Shown: positions 1-6,397 of the stretch, piece after piece | Layout of the letters: each line of letters opens with the position of its first letter | Position numbering within the stretch: position 1 is the first letter of the stretch | DNA from: an uncultured Oscillospiraceae bacterium | GTDB lineage: Bacteria; Bacillota; Clostridia; Oscillospirales; Oscillospiraceae | Length of the DNA: 14,226 bases | Assembly (NCBI GenBank): GCA_910587785.1 | Contig: CAJUOA010000088.1 | Coordinates: 1 to 14,226, forward strand | Direction of reading: 5' to 3' | The notes under the pieces: model-generated | Told to the model about the DNA's origin: nothing | Databases searched by the model: none | The model's input: only the letters and a program-made list of their open reading frames with translations | Program-made: the position numbers and the translations under genes

Positions 1-500
1 TATTGGATGTCCCCGCCGAACATCTCCTCCAGGGGGCGGGTAATGACCGCCTGGATCACGGACAGCTCGTCGTCCCTGCGCACGGAGCGGAACGAGAGGG
101 ACGTCCGGCCGGTGATGGCCCGGTCCTCAATGAGGATGTGGCCGGTCAGCCACCCGGTGCAGACGCCGATGAAGCGCTGCACCGCCTCGGTGGAGAAGTC
201 GGAGGCGTACAGCGCCTCCTCCAGGGCCGGGAGGGTCTCCCGCTTCATCCTGTCGTGGAGCCGCTTGTGGACCAGATAGCCGGGATAGCGGATCTCCCGC
301 ATGTAGGCCTCTTCCTCCGCGAAGTGCTTGACGGCGTAGGCCTTGAAGTACTTGATCCCCTCTATACAGGCGAACCTGTCCTCGTGGCGCTCCACGTAGA
401 GCTCCATGATCTTCTCTACAATGTCGAAAAGCTGACGGTGGGCGCTGTCGATAAGCTCCACACCGATGCCGAATCGATCCTGCCAATGGATCTGCTTCAA
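1..500 (-). CDS. Bacteriohemerythrin with C-terminal extension, partial (runs off left edge)
   Basis: This is a non-haem di-iron O2-binding protein of the hemerythrin fold; 166 residues are visible and no stop is reached. All seven iron ligands expected for bacterial hemerythrins are present at canonical spacing: His21, His59 and Glu63 (VKHFAEEE), His78 and His82 (HKRLH), His121 and Asp126 (GHILIED). The N-terminus reads MKQIHWQDRFGIGVELID. I chose the TTG at 498-500 because an AAGAAGGG ribosome binding site sits 6 nt upstream and no ATG precedes the conserved start. After the four-helix bundle (about residue 132) the chain continues for at least 34 residues (GRTSLSFRSV onward), so a second domain or tail lies outside the window. 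Roles known for the family are oxygen sensing, storage or delivery. It lies downstream of, and codirectional with, the INGP-repeat gene but across a 228-nt gap with a hairpin, so it is probably a separate transcript. Confidence 0.85.
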   Translation of the reverse strand, partial: MKQIHWQDRFGIGVELIDSAHRQLFDIVEKIMELYVERHEDRFACIEGIKYFKAYAVKHFAEEEAYMREIRYPGYLVHKRLHDRMKRETLPALEEALYASDFSTEAVQRFIGVCTGWLTGHILIEDRAITGRTSLSFRSVRRDDELSVIQAVITRPLEEMFGGDIQ

Positions 501-587
501 TATGATCCCTTCTTTTCTCGCCCGCAGGACAGGGGCGGGTAAGGGCTGTGAAGGCGATCCGGCAAAGGGCCGGCGGCCGGAATGAGG

Positions 588-636
588 CTGCTCCATCCCT
601 ATCCTGCGGGCTGCTCCATCCTATGCGCCCTGCGGG
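588..636. repeat. Imperfect tandem repeat, two units of 23-26 bp
   Basis: Two adjacent units begin with CTGCTCCATCC and end with CCTGCGGG (588-610 and 611-636); the second carries a 3-nt net insertion. They lie between the hemerythrin start and the INGP-repeat gene. The CCCTGCGGGG motif recurs in the hairpin just to the right. No function is evident. Confidence 0.5.
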
Positions 637-654
637 GGAGGCGTGACACAAGAG

Positions 655-690
655 ATGCTCCCCGCAGAGCATCTGCCCTGCGGGGAGCGT
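655..690. terminator. GC-rich hairpin downstream of the INGP-repeat gene
   Basis: CTCCCCGCAG (658-667) pairs perfectly with CTGCGGGGAG (678-687) and the stem extends outward to about 655/690. It lies 39 nt past the stop codon of the minus-strand gene ending at 729, so it could end that transcript. The run after the stem on the minus strand (CTCTTGTGT) is not T-rich, so it may be a weak or factor-assisted terminator. A smaller hairpin, AACAGG-N6-CCTGTT (about 702-719), lies between it and the gene. Confidence 0.5.
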
Positions 691-728
691 TTGTAGGAAG
701 ACCAACAGGCAAAAACCTGTTACAACGC

Positions 729-1943
729 TTACATGAGGGTGTAGCTGGCGGCGTTGATGACGGTCACGTCGGCGTCCTCGTCGGTCTCTTCGGCATCCTC
801 TTTGACGTCCTCGGGCTCCTCACCGGCCAGGCCGACCCAGGCCACGTCCTCGGCCAGGGCATCGACGATCCTCTGCTGTTCCTTGGAGGCGCAGACCACG
901 GCGGCACAGTCGGCGATCCCCACCAGCTTCTCCCGCAGGAGCTCCGGCGTGATGTCCTCCGCCAGGACGACCCGGGCGCAGTCCAGCACGCTCACGCCGT
1001 CGGCCGCATTCTCCAGGACGGCGGCGTCCAGCTCCGCCATGGCGCGGTCGCAGATTACAGTGCCGCCCACCACGCGCAGCTCGTCGAACGCCCAGCCCTT
1101 GGCCAGGACCTGGTCCTTCAGGCTCCGGCACACCCGCAGGTCGCCGGCCCGGAGATAGGTGATCTGGTCCAGCAGGGGGGCGCTCTCCGGGGTGACGTGC
1201 ACGAGCCCGGCCACGTACAGCCTCCCGCCGTACCGCTTGAGCAGGTTCTCGTCCACCTTCACGCCGTCGCCCACGTAGACACAGCCGTCCGGCAGGACCA
1301 CGATGTCCGCCCGCTCGTCGAAGAGGGGCACAGCGGCCTCCGCCAGGGATTCGGAGACCAGGAGCTGCCGGGTGGCGAAGCGGACGTTCTTCTCCGCGAG
1401 CTTCTCGAAGGCGATGTCCGGGGCCAGGGCCACCACCCGCCGGGCGGCGTAGTAGAGGGCGTCCTGCCTGGCCCGGAGGTGGAAGGTGCGGTCCAGCACG
1501 GTGTTCCTCTTGAGGACGATACTGCCGTCGGGGTAGGTGCTGACAGGGCCGTTGATCTGGAAGCCGCTCAGCAGGCCCGTCACGCTCTCGGGACAGGTGA
1601 TGGGGCCGTTGATCGACATGCCCGCATAGCCGCGCAGGATCTCCTCACAGCCGGAGGCGATGTCCAGGGGTCCGTTGACTTGCAGATACACCTTCTCCTC
1701 CGGCACGGCCTGACCGGGGTGGATGGACATGGGGCCGTTGATGGTGGTGATACGCACGTCCCCGTCCAGCATCAAGTTTCCCGCGGCGTTCACCCGCACA
1801 GCGTACCTGCCCATCAGGGCCTGGGCGGCGGGGCTGGTGACGATGCAGGCAGTGTGGATCTCCACCTTATCGTAGGCGGAGAGGGTCTCCTCGGTGACCT
1901 TGCGGACGTCGCAGGTGGCGGCATTGATCTTGAGCTTCTTCAT
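729..1943 (-). CDS. INGP-repeat protein, putative beta-solenoid/bactofilin-like, function unknown
   Basis: This 404-residue protein has no signal peptide or membrane segment that I can see. Residues 65-135 contain four copies of an (I/V)NGP motif (Asn69, Asn90, Asn112, Asn131) spaced 19-22 residues apart, each flanked by beta-prone hydrophobic residues. That periodicity suggests rungs of a right-handed beta-solenoid, as in polymer-forming bactofilin-like proteins; this is inference. The C-terminal half alternates beta-prone and helical stretches. A very acidic segment follows (about 375-391), then a terminal VINAASYTLM that echoes the N-terminal KINAATCDV. The ATG at 1943 follows an AAGGAGG site. 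The gene starts 19 nt after the 34-residue ORF and is the last gene of a sigma factor/peptide/repeat-protein unit, so it is probably a target or partner of that sigma factor. I do not recognise a named family. Confidence 0.8.
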   Translation of the reverse strand: MKKLKINAATCDVRKVTEETLSAYDKVEIHTACIVTSPAAQALMGRYAVRVNAAGNLMLDGDVRITTINGPMSIHPGQAVPEEKVYLQVNGPLDIASGCEEILRGYAGMSINGPITCPESVTGLLSGFQINGPVSTYPDGSIVLKRNTVLDRTFHLRARQDALYYAARRVVALAPDIAFEKLAEKNVRFATRQLLVSESLAEAAVPLFDERADIVVLPDGCVYVGDGVKVDENLLKRYGGRLYVAGLVHVTPESAPLLDQITYLRAGDLRVCRSLKDQVLAKGWAFDELRVVGGTVICDRAMAELDAAVLENAADGVSVLDCARVVLAEDITPELLREKLVGIADCAAVVCASKEQQRIVDALAEDVAWVGLAGEEPEDVKEDAEETDEDADVTVINAASYTLM

Positions 1944-1962
1944 GGTGGTTCCTCCTTAAAAT

Positions 1963-2067
1963 TTAAAACAGTTTTTCGTAATACTTGACCAGGCGTTTTC
2001 TTTCCGCGGCGTACTTGTCCATCCGCGCCAGGATCTGGGCGGTGGTGCTGCTCCTGCGTTTCTTCAT
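1963..2067 (-). CDS. Small basic protein of 34 residues, unknown function
   Basis: This short ORF reads MKKRRSSTTAQILARMDK at its start and ends in VKYYEKLF. It is lysine/arginine rich, predicted helical, with no signal peptide or membrane segment. Three things support it as real: a strong GAGGAGGAG site 5-6 nt before the ATG, position 22 nt after the sigma-factor stop and 19 nt before the next ribosome binding site, and same-strand tandem spacing. Its C-terminal KYYEKLF resembles the end of the sigma factor upstream (AKYYDEL), which may mean it began as a partial duplication or mimics sigma region 4. It could be a sigma-associated regulator or a leader peptide coupling translation to the large gene downstream. 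Function unknown. Confidence 0.6.
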   Translation of the reverse strand: MKKRRSSTTAQILARMDKYAAERKRLVKYYEKLF

Positions 2068-2089
2068 GGGGGCTCCTCCTCAAAAACCG

Positions 2090-2548
2090 TCAAAGTTCAT
2101 CGTAGTATTTGGCAAGGTGTCTTCTCGCGGAGGCGAGACGGGAGCGGACCGTGGAGGCGGGGAGCTCAAAGCGCTTGGCAAGCTCCGCGGAATTGCACCC
2201 GGCGAAGGTGCGCAGGACGAAGAGCTCCCGCTCCATGTCCGGCAGGAAGCCCACGAGCTGGGCCACAGCGGGGATGGAGAAGTCCTCCTCAAAGGAGGCG
2301 GCCATCAGGGGCTCCTCCCCTCCCAGCACCTCCCGGGACTGCTTTCGCATCTGATCGATATAGAGGTTCCGCGCCGTCTTGTACAGCCAGGAGCGCTGTC
2401 TGGACCGCCCCATGTCCTCCAGCTCGTCCAGATGGGCCATGGCCCGCAGGAAGGTCTCCTGGACCAGGTCCTCCGCGCCCGCCTGGGTCATGGCGGTGCA
2501 GTAGCGGAGCAGGTCCTTGCGAAATGTGGTGTAAAGTTCCTCTACCAT
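2090..2548 (-). CDS. RNA polymerase sigma factor, ECF/sigma-70 family
   Basis: The 152-residue protein has the two domains of group 4 sigma factors. Region 2 (about residues 4-70) contains DLVQETFLRA and the RSWLYKTARNLYIDQMRK stretch that contacts the -10 element. Region 4 (about 95-147) contains the helix-turn-helix NSAELAKRFELPASTVRSRL that reads the -35 element. I chose the ATG at 2548 because AGAGGAG lies about 7 nt upstream; a longer in-frame start at 2602 would add 18 residues (MALPIRFKGVRRNERRLD) that do not fit the family. No membrane anti-sigma factor is encoded next to it, which is unusual. The 34-residue ORF and the INGP-repeat gene follow in a tight operon. An autoregulatory promoter may lie at 2584-2608. 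Confidence 0.9.
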   Translation of the reverse strand: MVEELYTTFRKDLLRYCTAMTQAGAEDLVQETFLRAMAHLDELEDMGRSRQRSWLYKTARNLYIDQMRKQSREVLGGEEPLMAASFEEDFSIPAVAQLVGFLPDMERELFVLRTFAGCNSAELAKRFELPASTVRSRLASARRHLAKYYDEL

Positions 2549-2583
2549 GTCCAGTCTCCTCTCGTTGCGCCTTACACCCTTAA

Positions 2584-2608
2584 AACGGATGGGAAGGGCC
2601 AAGTGTTG
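2584..2608 (-). promoter_or_regulatory. Candidate ECF-type autoregulatory promoter of the sigma operon
   Basis: On the minus strand a CAAC element (2608-2605) and a CGTT element (2587-2584) are separated by 17 nt. This resembles the AAC ... CGT pattern of ECF-dependent promoters and lies 36 nt before the sigma-factor start. No convincing housekeeping -35/-10 pair is seen on this strand. This is pattern reading only. Confidence 0.35.
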
Positions 2609-2649
2609 ACAAGATTTGAAAAAAATTTTTCTCTCCCGAAACCGTTCCC

Positions 2650-2678
2650 TTGTCCTATGGGTAATTCTGTAGTATAAT
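2650..2678 (+). promoter_or_regulatory. Sigma-A-type promoter for the ATP-grasp/PHP operon
   Basis: TTGTCC (2650-2655), a 17-nt spacer and a perfect TATAAT (2673-2678) lie just upstream of the ATP-grasp gene. Transcription would begin near 2685, leaving a leader of about 25 nt that carries the GAGGGGA ribosome binding site. The promoter is divergent from the sigma operon, so the 160-nt gap at 2549-2708 serves both. Confidence 0.75.
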
Positions 2679-2708
2679 AGCCATAGTATTTACGAGGGGA
2701 GCGTGTCC

Positions 2709-3902
2709 ATGGTCGCCATCATCACGGACGTTCGATACCGCATGTCCCTGGCCCTCATCCGGTCCCTGGGACATGCGGGGGTGGAGGTCATCACCTGCGA
2801 GGGGGAGCGGTGCCGGGGAAACGCCGCCTCCCCGGCCCTGGGGGCGCGCTCCCGGTATGCCGCCCGCCATGTGTGGCTCCCGGAGGGCCCCGGGTACCTG
2901 GACGCCCTGGCGGACCTCTGCCGGGAGCTCGGGGCGGAGCGCGGGTGCCGTCCGGCCCTCCTGCCGGCGGGGGCCCGGACCCTGGGACTGCTGGCCAGGG
3001 ACCGGGAGCGGTTCGAGGGCCTCTGCGGCCTGTGCATCCCCACCACGGAACAGCTGGACCTCTTTAACGACAAAGCCCGGGTCTCCGCTCTGGCGGAGGC
3101 GCTGGGAGTCCCTGTGCCGGGGCGGTATGTCCGGCGGGAGGGGGAGGACCCGGACGCCTTTTTCCGCCGGACGCCCCTGCCCTGTGTGGTCAAGCCCGTG
3201 TGCGGGGAGAAGCTGGGCCTCACCGCCGCCGGGCGGTACGCCGTGGCAGAGGACCGGGAGCGGGCGAAGGAGGCCTTTTCCCGCTTCGCCCGCCTCGCCG
3301 GGGAGGACCCGGTGGTCCAGGAGTACCTGCCCGGCGGGGCCCTGGGGTGCTCGGTGCTGGCCCGGGAGGGGGAGGTGACGGCCTCCATCTGTCACCGGAG
3401 GGTGCGGGAGTACCCCGTCACCGGAGGGCCCTCGTCCTGCTGTCAGTGCGTGACGAGGCCGGACCTGGTTTCCTGCGCGGAGGCCATGGTCCGGGAGACC
3501 GGGTATACCGGACTGGCCATGTTTGAATTTAAAGAGGACGCCGCCGGAAGGCCCCGTCTTCTGGAGGTCAACCCCCGGGTGTGGGGCACCTTCCCTCTGA
3601 CCCGCGCGGCTGGGAGCGTGATTCCGCGGCTCTGGTGCGCCCTGGCCTGGAACGCCGGGAACCCGGACAGGCAGGCGCCTCTGCCCCAGCCGGGGCCGCT
3701 TCCGGAGACGAAGATGATCTTCGCCGCCTCGGACCTGATGGCGGCTCTGGGCTACGCCCGCCGGGGGCGTCCGGGGGAGGCGCTCCGGGCGCTGGGGGAC
3801 TTCCTCAACCCCACCGTCCGGGACGGGCTCTTCGAGTGGACGGATATTCTGCCTGGGCTGGCCTACTACCGGTCCCTGCTGGCAAAGGAGCGGCATCCAT
3901 GA
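2709..3902 (+). CDS. ATP-grasp domain protein (carboligase-like)
   Basis: This is a 397-residue ATP-grasp enzyme of the predicted ATP-dependent carboxylate-amine/thiol ligase type. Such enzymes activate a carboxylate as acyl phosphate and join it to an amine or thiol. The N-terminal pre-ATP-grasp fold covers about residues 1-115 (VAIITDVRYRMSLALIRSL). The nucleotide lobe includes NDK at 120-122, Lys162 in PCVVKPV and the hinge VQEYLPGG (203-210). The metal/phosphate site shows Glu273 in MFEFKED and LLEVNPRVWG (284-293) with Glu286, Asn288 and Arg290. The ATG at 2709 is preferred over the GTG at 2703 because GAGGGGA is 8 nt from the ATG but only about 2-3 nt from the GTG. The stop overlaps the PHP gene start in ATGA, implying translational coupling. 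The substrate cannot be read from the sequence; the cysteine-rich stretch SSCCQC (242-247) is unusual. Confidence 0.85.
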   Translation: MVAIITDVRYRMSLALIRSLGHAGVEVITCEGERCRGNAASPALGARSRYAARHVWLPEGPGYLDALADLCRELGAERGCRPALLPAGARTLGLLARDRERFEGLCGLCIPTTEQLDLFNDKARVSALAEALGVPVPGRYVRREGEDPDAFFRRTPLPCVVKPVCGEKLGLTAAGRYAVAEDRERAKEAFSRFARLAGEDPVVQEYLPGGALGCSVLAREGEVTASICHRRVREYPVTGGPSSCCQCVTRPDLVSCAEAMVRETGYTGLAMFEFKEDAAGRPRLLEVNPRVWGTFPLTRAAGSVIPRLWCALAWNAGNPDRQAPLPQPGPLPETKMIFAASDLMAALGYARRGRPGEALRALGDFLNPTVRDGLFEWTDILPGLAYYRSLLAKERHP

Positions 3903-4636
3903 GCATCTACCGGGTCGATCTGCATCTCCACACCGCCGCGTCGCCGGACGGGCGCTCCTCCCTAGAGGGCATCGCCAAGGCGGCCAAAGCGGCGGGGCTG
4001 GACGCCATCGCCGTCACGGACCACGACCTCTGCACCCCGGTCCCCGAGGTCCTGGAGGGGGTGGTCCTCATCCCCGGATGCGAGGTGTCCACGGCGGCAG
4101 GGCACATCACGGGGCTCTTTCTGGAGCGGCCCCTGCCCCTGGAGGCGCTGGGCCGTCTGCCCGCGCCGGAAACGGCGGTGGAGGCCATCCGGGAGGCCGG
4201 GGGACTGGCGGTGCTGGCCCATCCGTACCAGAGGCCGGGGGCCGCGCCGGAGCAGTTTACCTTCCCCCTGGACGCTATCGAGGCGGTCAACGCCCGGGCC
4301 TGCTTCAAGGTCCCGGAGGCCAACGAAAAAGCCGCCGCGCTGGCGCAAAAGCGCGGCCTCCCCGCTGCGGGCGGCAGCGACGCCCACGACGCCGCAGAGG
4401 TTGGGAACGCCTGCACGGAGCTGGAGGCGGAAGCGCTGACCCTCCCCGCCCTGCGGGAGGCTCTGGCGGCGGGCAGGAGCCGGGCGGTGCTCCGGCGGAA
4501 CACGTCCCACCTGCGCAAGGGCCTGTCCCAGTGGACCAAGGCCCGGCGGGGCGGGAGCCTCCCCCGGCTGGGGAAGGCGGCGCTGTATCTGGGGTACTGC
4601 GCGGCGCTAGATATTGTGCGGCCTGTTGGAAAATAG
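3899..4636 (+). CDS. PHP-domain metal-dependent phosphoesterase
   Basis: This 245-residue protein has the full polymerase-and-histidinol-phosphatase metal site: His9 and His11 in DLHLHT, Asp16 in SPDG, Asp41/His42 in VTDHD, Glu62 in GCEVS, His69 in GHITG, His108 in LAHPY, and Asp161/His163 in GGSDAH. This matches the stand-alone trinuclear PHP phosphoesterases (YciV/TrpH-like), which cleave phosphate from small molecules, nucleotides or short oligonucleotides. The start codon overlaps the ATP-grasp stop by 4 nt, so the two are cotranscribed and probably coupled, perhaps in one small-molecule or cell-envelope pathway. The C-terminal tail (about 200-245) is basic and lies outside the catalytic core. 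The catalytic family is clear; the substrate is unknown. Confidence 0.9.
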   Translation: MSIYRVDLHLHTAASPDGRSSLEGIAKAAKAAGLDAIAVTDHDLCTPVPEVLEGVVLIPGCEVSTAAGHITGLFLERPLPLEALGRLPAPETAVEAIREAGGLAVLAHPYQRPGAAPEQFTFPLDAIEAVNARACFKVPEANEKAAALAQKRGLPAAGGSDAHDAAEVGNACTELEAEALTLPALREALAAGRSRAVLRRNTSHLRKGLSQWTKARRGGSLPRLGKAALYLGYCAALDIVRPVGK

Positions 4637-4776
4637 CACCAAAAGCTTATAGACGCAGCATTGGAGGCGCATCTGCCCGCGTATCAGGGGCGGAGCATCG
4701 GGGCCGTGCTTTGGCGCAGCTTCCGGAGATGCCAAAGGCGGAGGGCGGAGCGGTACCGGATGGAACGTATTCTATA

Positions 4777-4829
4777 AAAAATCCAAAGGCGAAACAACGT
4801 TTCGCCGCAAAAAGTTTTTTCTTTTTTGC
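4777..4829. terminator. Paired hairpins after the ATP-grasp/PHP operon, terminator-like
   Basis: GGCGAAAC-AAC-GTTTCGCC (4788-4806) forms a perfect 8-bp hairpin and is followed at once by GCAAAAAG-T6-CTTTTTTGC (4807-4829). Long T runs at 4815-4820 and 4822-4827 follow the first stem, and A runs precede it, so it could end transcripts from both directions. The rest of the 4637-4776 gap holds no ORF with a ribosome binding site. I see no clear promoter for the downstream gene, which may depend on read-through. Confidence 0.55.
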
Positions 4830-4864
4830 TTCTTTTTTCTTTTGTCCACAAAAGAAAAAAGAAG
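4829..4864. repeat. Perfect 17-bp inverted repeat with a 2-nt centre, purine/pyrimidine strand bias
   Basis: The left arm (4829-4845) is almost entirely pyrimidine and is matched exactly by the right arm (4848-4864), with CC between them. The core on each side reads CTTTTGT/ACAAAAG. It lies 26 nt before the start of the NodB/SLH gene and about 16 nt before its ribosome binding site. In RNA it would form a long A-U-rich hairpin just upstream of translation. It could be a dispersed repeat element, a terminator or an mRNA-stability element. Confidence 0.7.
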
Positions 4865-4890
4865 GTAAGCCAAACTTTCGGAGGTGTGCC

Positions 4891-6234
4891 ATGTCCCTGG
4901 TAACAAAAGGCATCGGCCTGGCCAAGAAGGCCAAGCACCACTTTCAGGATCAGATCCGGGAGCGGACCCCGGTATATCTCTCGCCGGTGCGGCGGATCGA
5001 GCGGGTGGCCACGGAGGAGCGGGTGTGCGCCATGACCTTCGACGACGGGCCCTGCCGCCTGCCGCCGAATCCGGACCGCTCCCGGGGCAAGCCGCTGACG
5101 CTGGTGCTGGCGGAGACGCTGGAGCGCTACGGGGCCCGCGGGACCTTTGACGTGGTGGGGGACACCTCCGCCAACTACCCCGACAAGCCCGGAAAGCACG
5201 GCTCCGCCTCCTGGGGGGGAGTGCGCTATGACCACTACCCGGACTTCGGGAAGGACGCCGACGGCGGCGTGGTCCACTGCCCAGAGCTGACCGCCCGCCT
5301 CCTGGAGGGGGGCCACGAGCTGACCAGCCACACCTATTCCCATGTGCTCTTTGGCTGGAAGCCCCTGGTCTACGGACAGCGGAAATACTTGAGCGGCCTG
5401 GAGCCGGTGGTGGAGGACCTCAAGCGCCTCCACGCCTACGTGGAGGATACCTGGCACTATACCATGCGCTTCGGACGCCCGCCCCACTACGTGGACGCCA
5501 TCCAGGGCGGCTTCACCAGCTACGACGCCTATGCCCTGCTGGGCTACCAATACATGGCCGCAAGTTTTGACGGGGCGGGGTGGCTCCCCCTGGCGACCTA
5601 TGAGGCGGAGGTGGAGGCCACCTGGCGGCCCATGGAGAAGCTCCTGCTGGAGGACCCGGACTTCTTCCGGGGGCAGATCATCTTCCAGAAGGACGGGTTC
5701 AACATGGCCCGGCGCAGTCCCATCGCCGGCGGCCTGGACAAACAGCTCCAGCTCCTCACGGACCACGGCTACCAGGTGGTGACGGTCTCCGAGCTCCTGG
5801 AGCGCTCCCCCTTCCAGGACGTCCTGCCGGACAGCGAGACCGGGCAGGCGGCCCGCCTGCTCCTGGGCCGGGGATGGTGCGCCGCGTATCAGGACAACAC
5901 CATCCGGCCGGATGCCGTCCTCACCCGGGGGGAGCTGGCCATGATGGCCTTTGGCTGGGACACGGTGCCCAAGCGCATCGAGCTCATCCGCTCCGGCCGG
6001 GCGCCCTTCCGGGACTTAGCCCCCCGCCACCCCTATGCCGCCGCCGCCGTCCGGGCCGTGGAGACCCGGGCCATGTCCGCTCAGGACGGACGCTTCCGGC
6101 CCGACGCGCCGGTGACCAGCCTGGAGCTGGCCCAGTTCTGCGCCACCCGTCTGGGCAGGACCCCGCCGCTGAAGGACTGGTCCCAGGTCACCCACGGGGA
6201 GTTCCTGGCCCTGGCGGCGGGACTGATGGGGTGA
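4891..6234 (+). CDS. Polysaccharide deacetylase-like (NodB/CE4) protein with two C-terminal SLH-like repeats
   Basis: The 447-residue protein joins a NodB-homology domain (about 43-305) to two surface-layer-homology-like repeats (about 307-355 and 372-421: FQDVLPDSE ... TRGELAMMAF and FRDLAPRHP ... TSLELAQFCA). CE4 motif 1 is intact (TFDDGP, Asp51/Asp52), as is motif 2 (SHTYSH, His147/His151). Motif 3 reads RFGRPPHY instead of RxPYG. Motif 4 lacks the usual acidic residue (FDGAGW), and motif 5 reads IIFQKD where active enzymes have a catalytic His (LHD). Activity may therefore be altered or lost. SLH repeats normally tether extracellular proteins to the wall, yet there is no signal peptide: the N-terminus is a basic helix (KKAKHHFQDQIRERTP). 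The ATG at 4891 follows GGAGGT 5 nt upstream. A terminator follows 14 nt after the stop. Confidence 0.8.
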   Translation: MSLVTKGIGLAKKAKHHFQDQIRERTPVYLSPVRRIERVATEERVCAMTFDDGPCRLPPNPDRSRGKPLTLVLAETLERYGARGTFDVVGDTSANYPDKPGKHGSASWGGVRYDHYPDFGKDADGGVVHCPELTARLLEGGHELTSHTYSHVLFGWKPLVYGQRKYLSGLEPVVEDLKRLHAYVEDTWHYTMRFGRPPHYVDAIQGGFTSYDAYALLGYQYMAASFDGAGWLPLATYEAEVEATWRPMEKLLLEDPDFFRGQIIFQKDGFNMARRSPIAGGLDKQLQLLTDHGYQVVTVSELLERSPFQDVLPDSETGQAARLLLGRGWCAAYQDNTIRPDAVLTRGELAMMAFGWDTVPKRIELIRSGRAPFRDLAPRHPYAAAAVRAVETRAMSAQDGRFRPDAPVTSLELAQFCATRLGRTPPLKDWSQVTHGEFLALAAGLMG

Positions 6235-6247
6235 ACAGCGTGTCGAA

Positions 6248-6281
6248 AAAGCCCCTGCGTGCATGGTCACGCAGGGGCTTT
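6248..6281. terminator. Intrinsic terminator after the NodB/SLH gene
   Basis: AAAGCCCCTGCGTG (6248-6261) pairs perfectly with CACGCAGGGGCTTT (6268-6281) around a 6-nt loop. The tail on the plus strand is only TTT-CT-CC; the minus strand has AAAAA mirrored as five Ts. It insulates the ClpP/VirD4-like cassette from upstream transcription. Confidence 0.8.
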
Positions 6282-6308
6282 CTCCTGGTGTGGGGGGTGA
6301 TCTTTTCC

Positions 6309-6337
6309 TTGCATCACAATGGCGTTCATGCTATAAT
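6309..6337 (+). promoter_or_regulatory. Promoter of the ClpP/VirD4-like cassette
   Basis: TTGCAT (6309-6314), a 17-nt spacer and TATAAT (6332-6337) preceded by TGC make an extended -10 promoter. It lies directly after a terminator and about 60 nt before the clpP-like start, so the two-gene cassette has its own transcription unit. Confidence 0.75.
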
Positions 6338-6397
6338 TTACCACGGTTGTGGAAAAATCGACCCAAAAGTTTCAGGCAAAGAGAAAGGATGAACGTT

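Noticed and set aside
582..1988. Plus-strand frame of 468 codons opposite the INGP-repeat gene
   Set aside because: It lies antisense to a gene with a clear ribosome binding site and repeat structure. Its His/Gln/Gly-rich composition is typical of a shadow frame in GC-rich DNA and it has no ribosome binding site.
2605..2640. TTGACA on the plus strand near 2606-2611 as a -35 box
   Set aside because: No acceptable -10 follows at 16-18 nt; TTGTCC/TATAAT at 2650-2678 is the better promoter.
2655..3896. Minus-strand frame of 413 codons opposite the ATP-grasp gene
   Set aside because: Low-complexity Pro/Gly/Arg sequence without a ribosome binding site, fully antisense to a protein with recognisable ATP-grasp motifs.
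4684..5766. Minus-strand frame of 360 codons
   Set aside because: Antisense to the NodB domain and running through the 4788-4864 inverted repeats; no domain or start signal.
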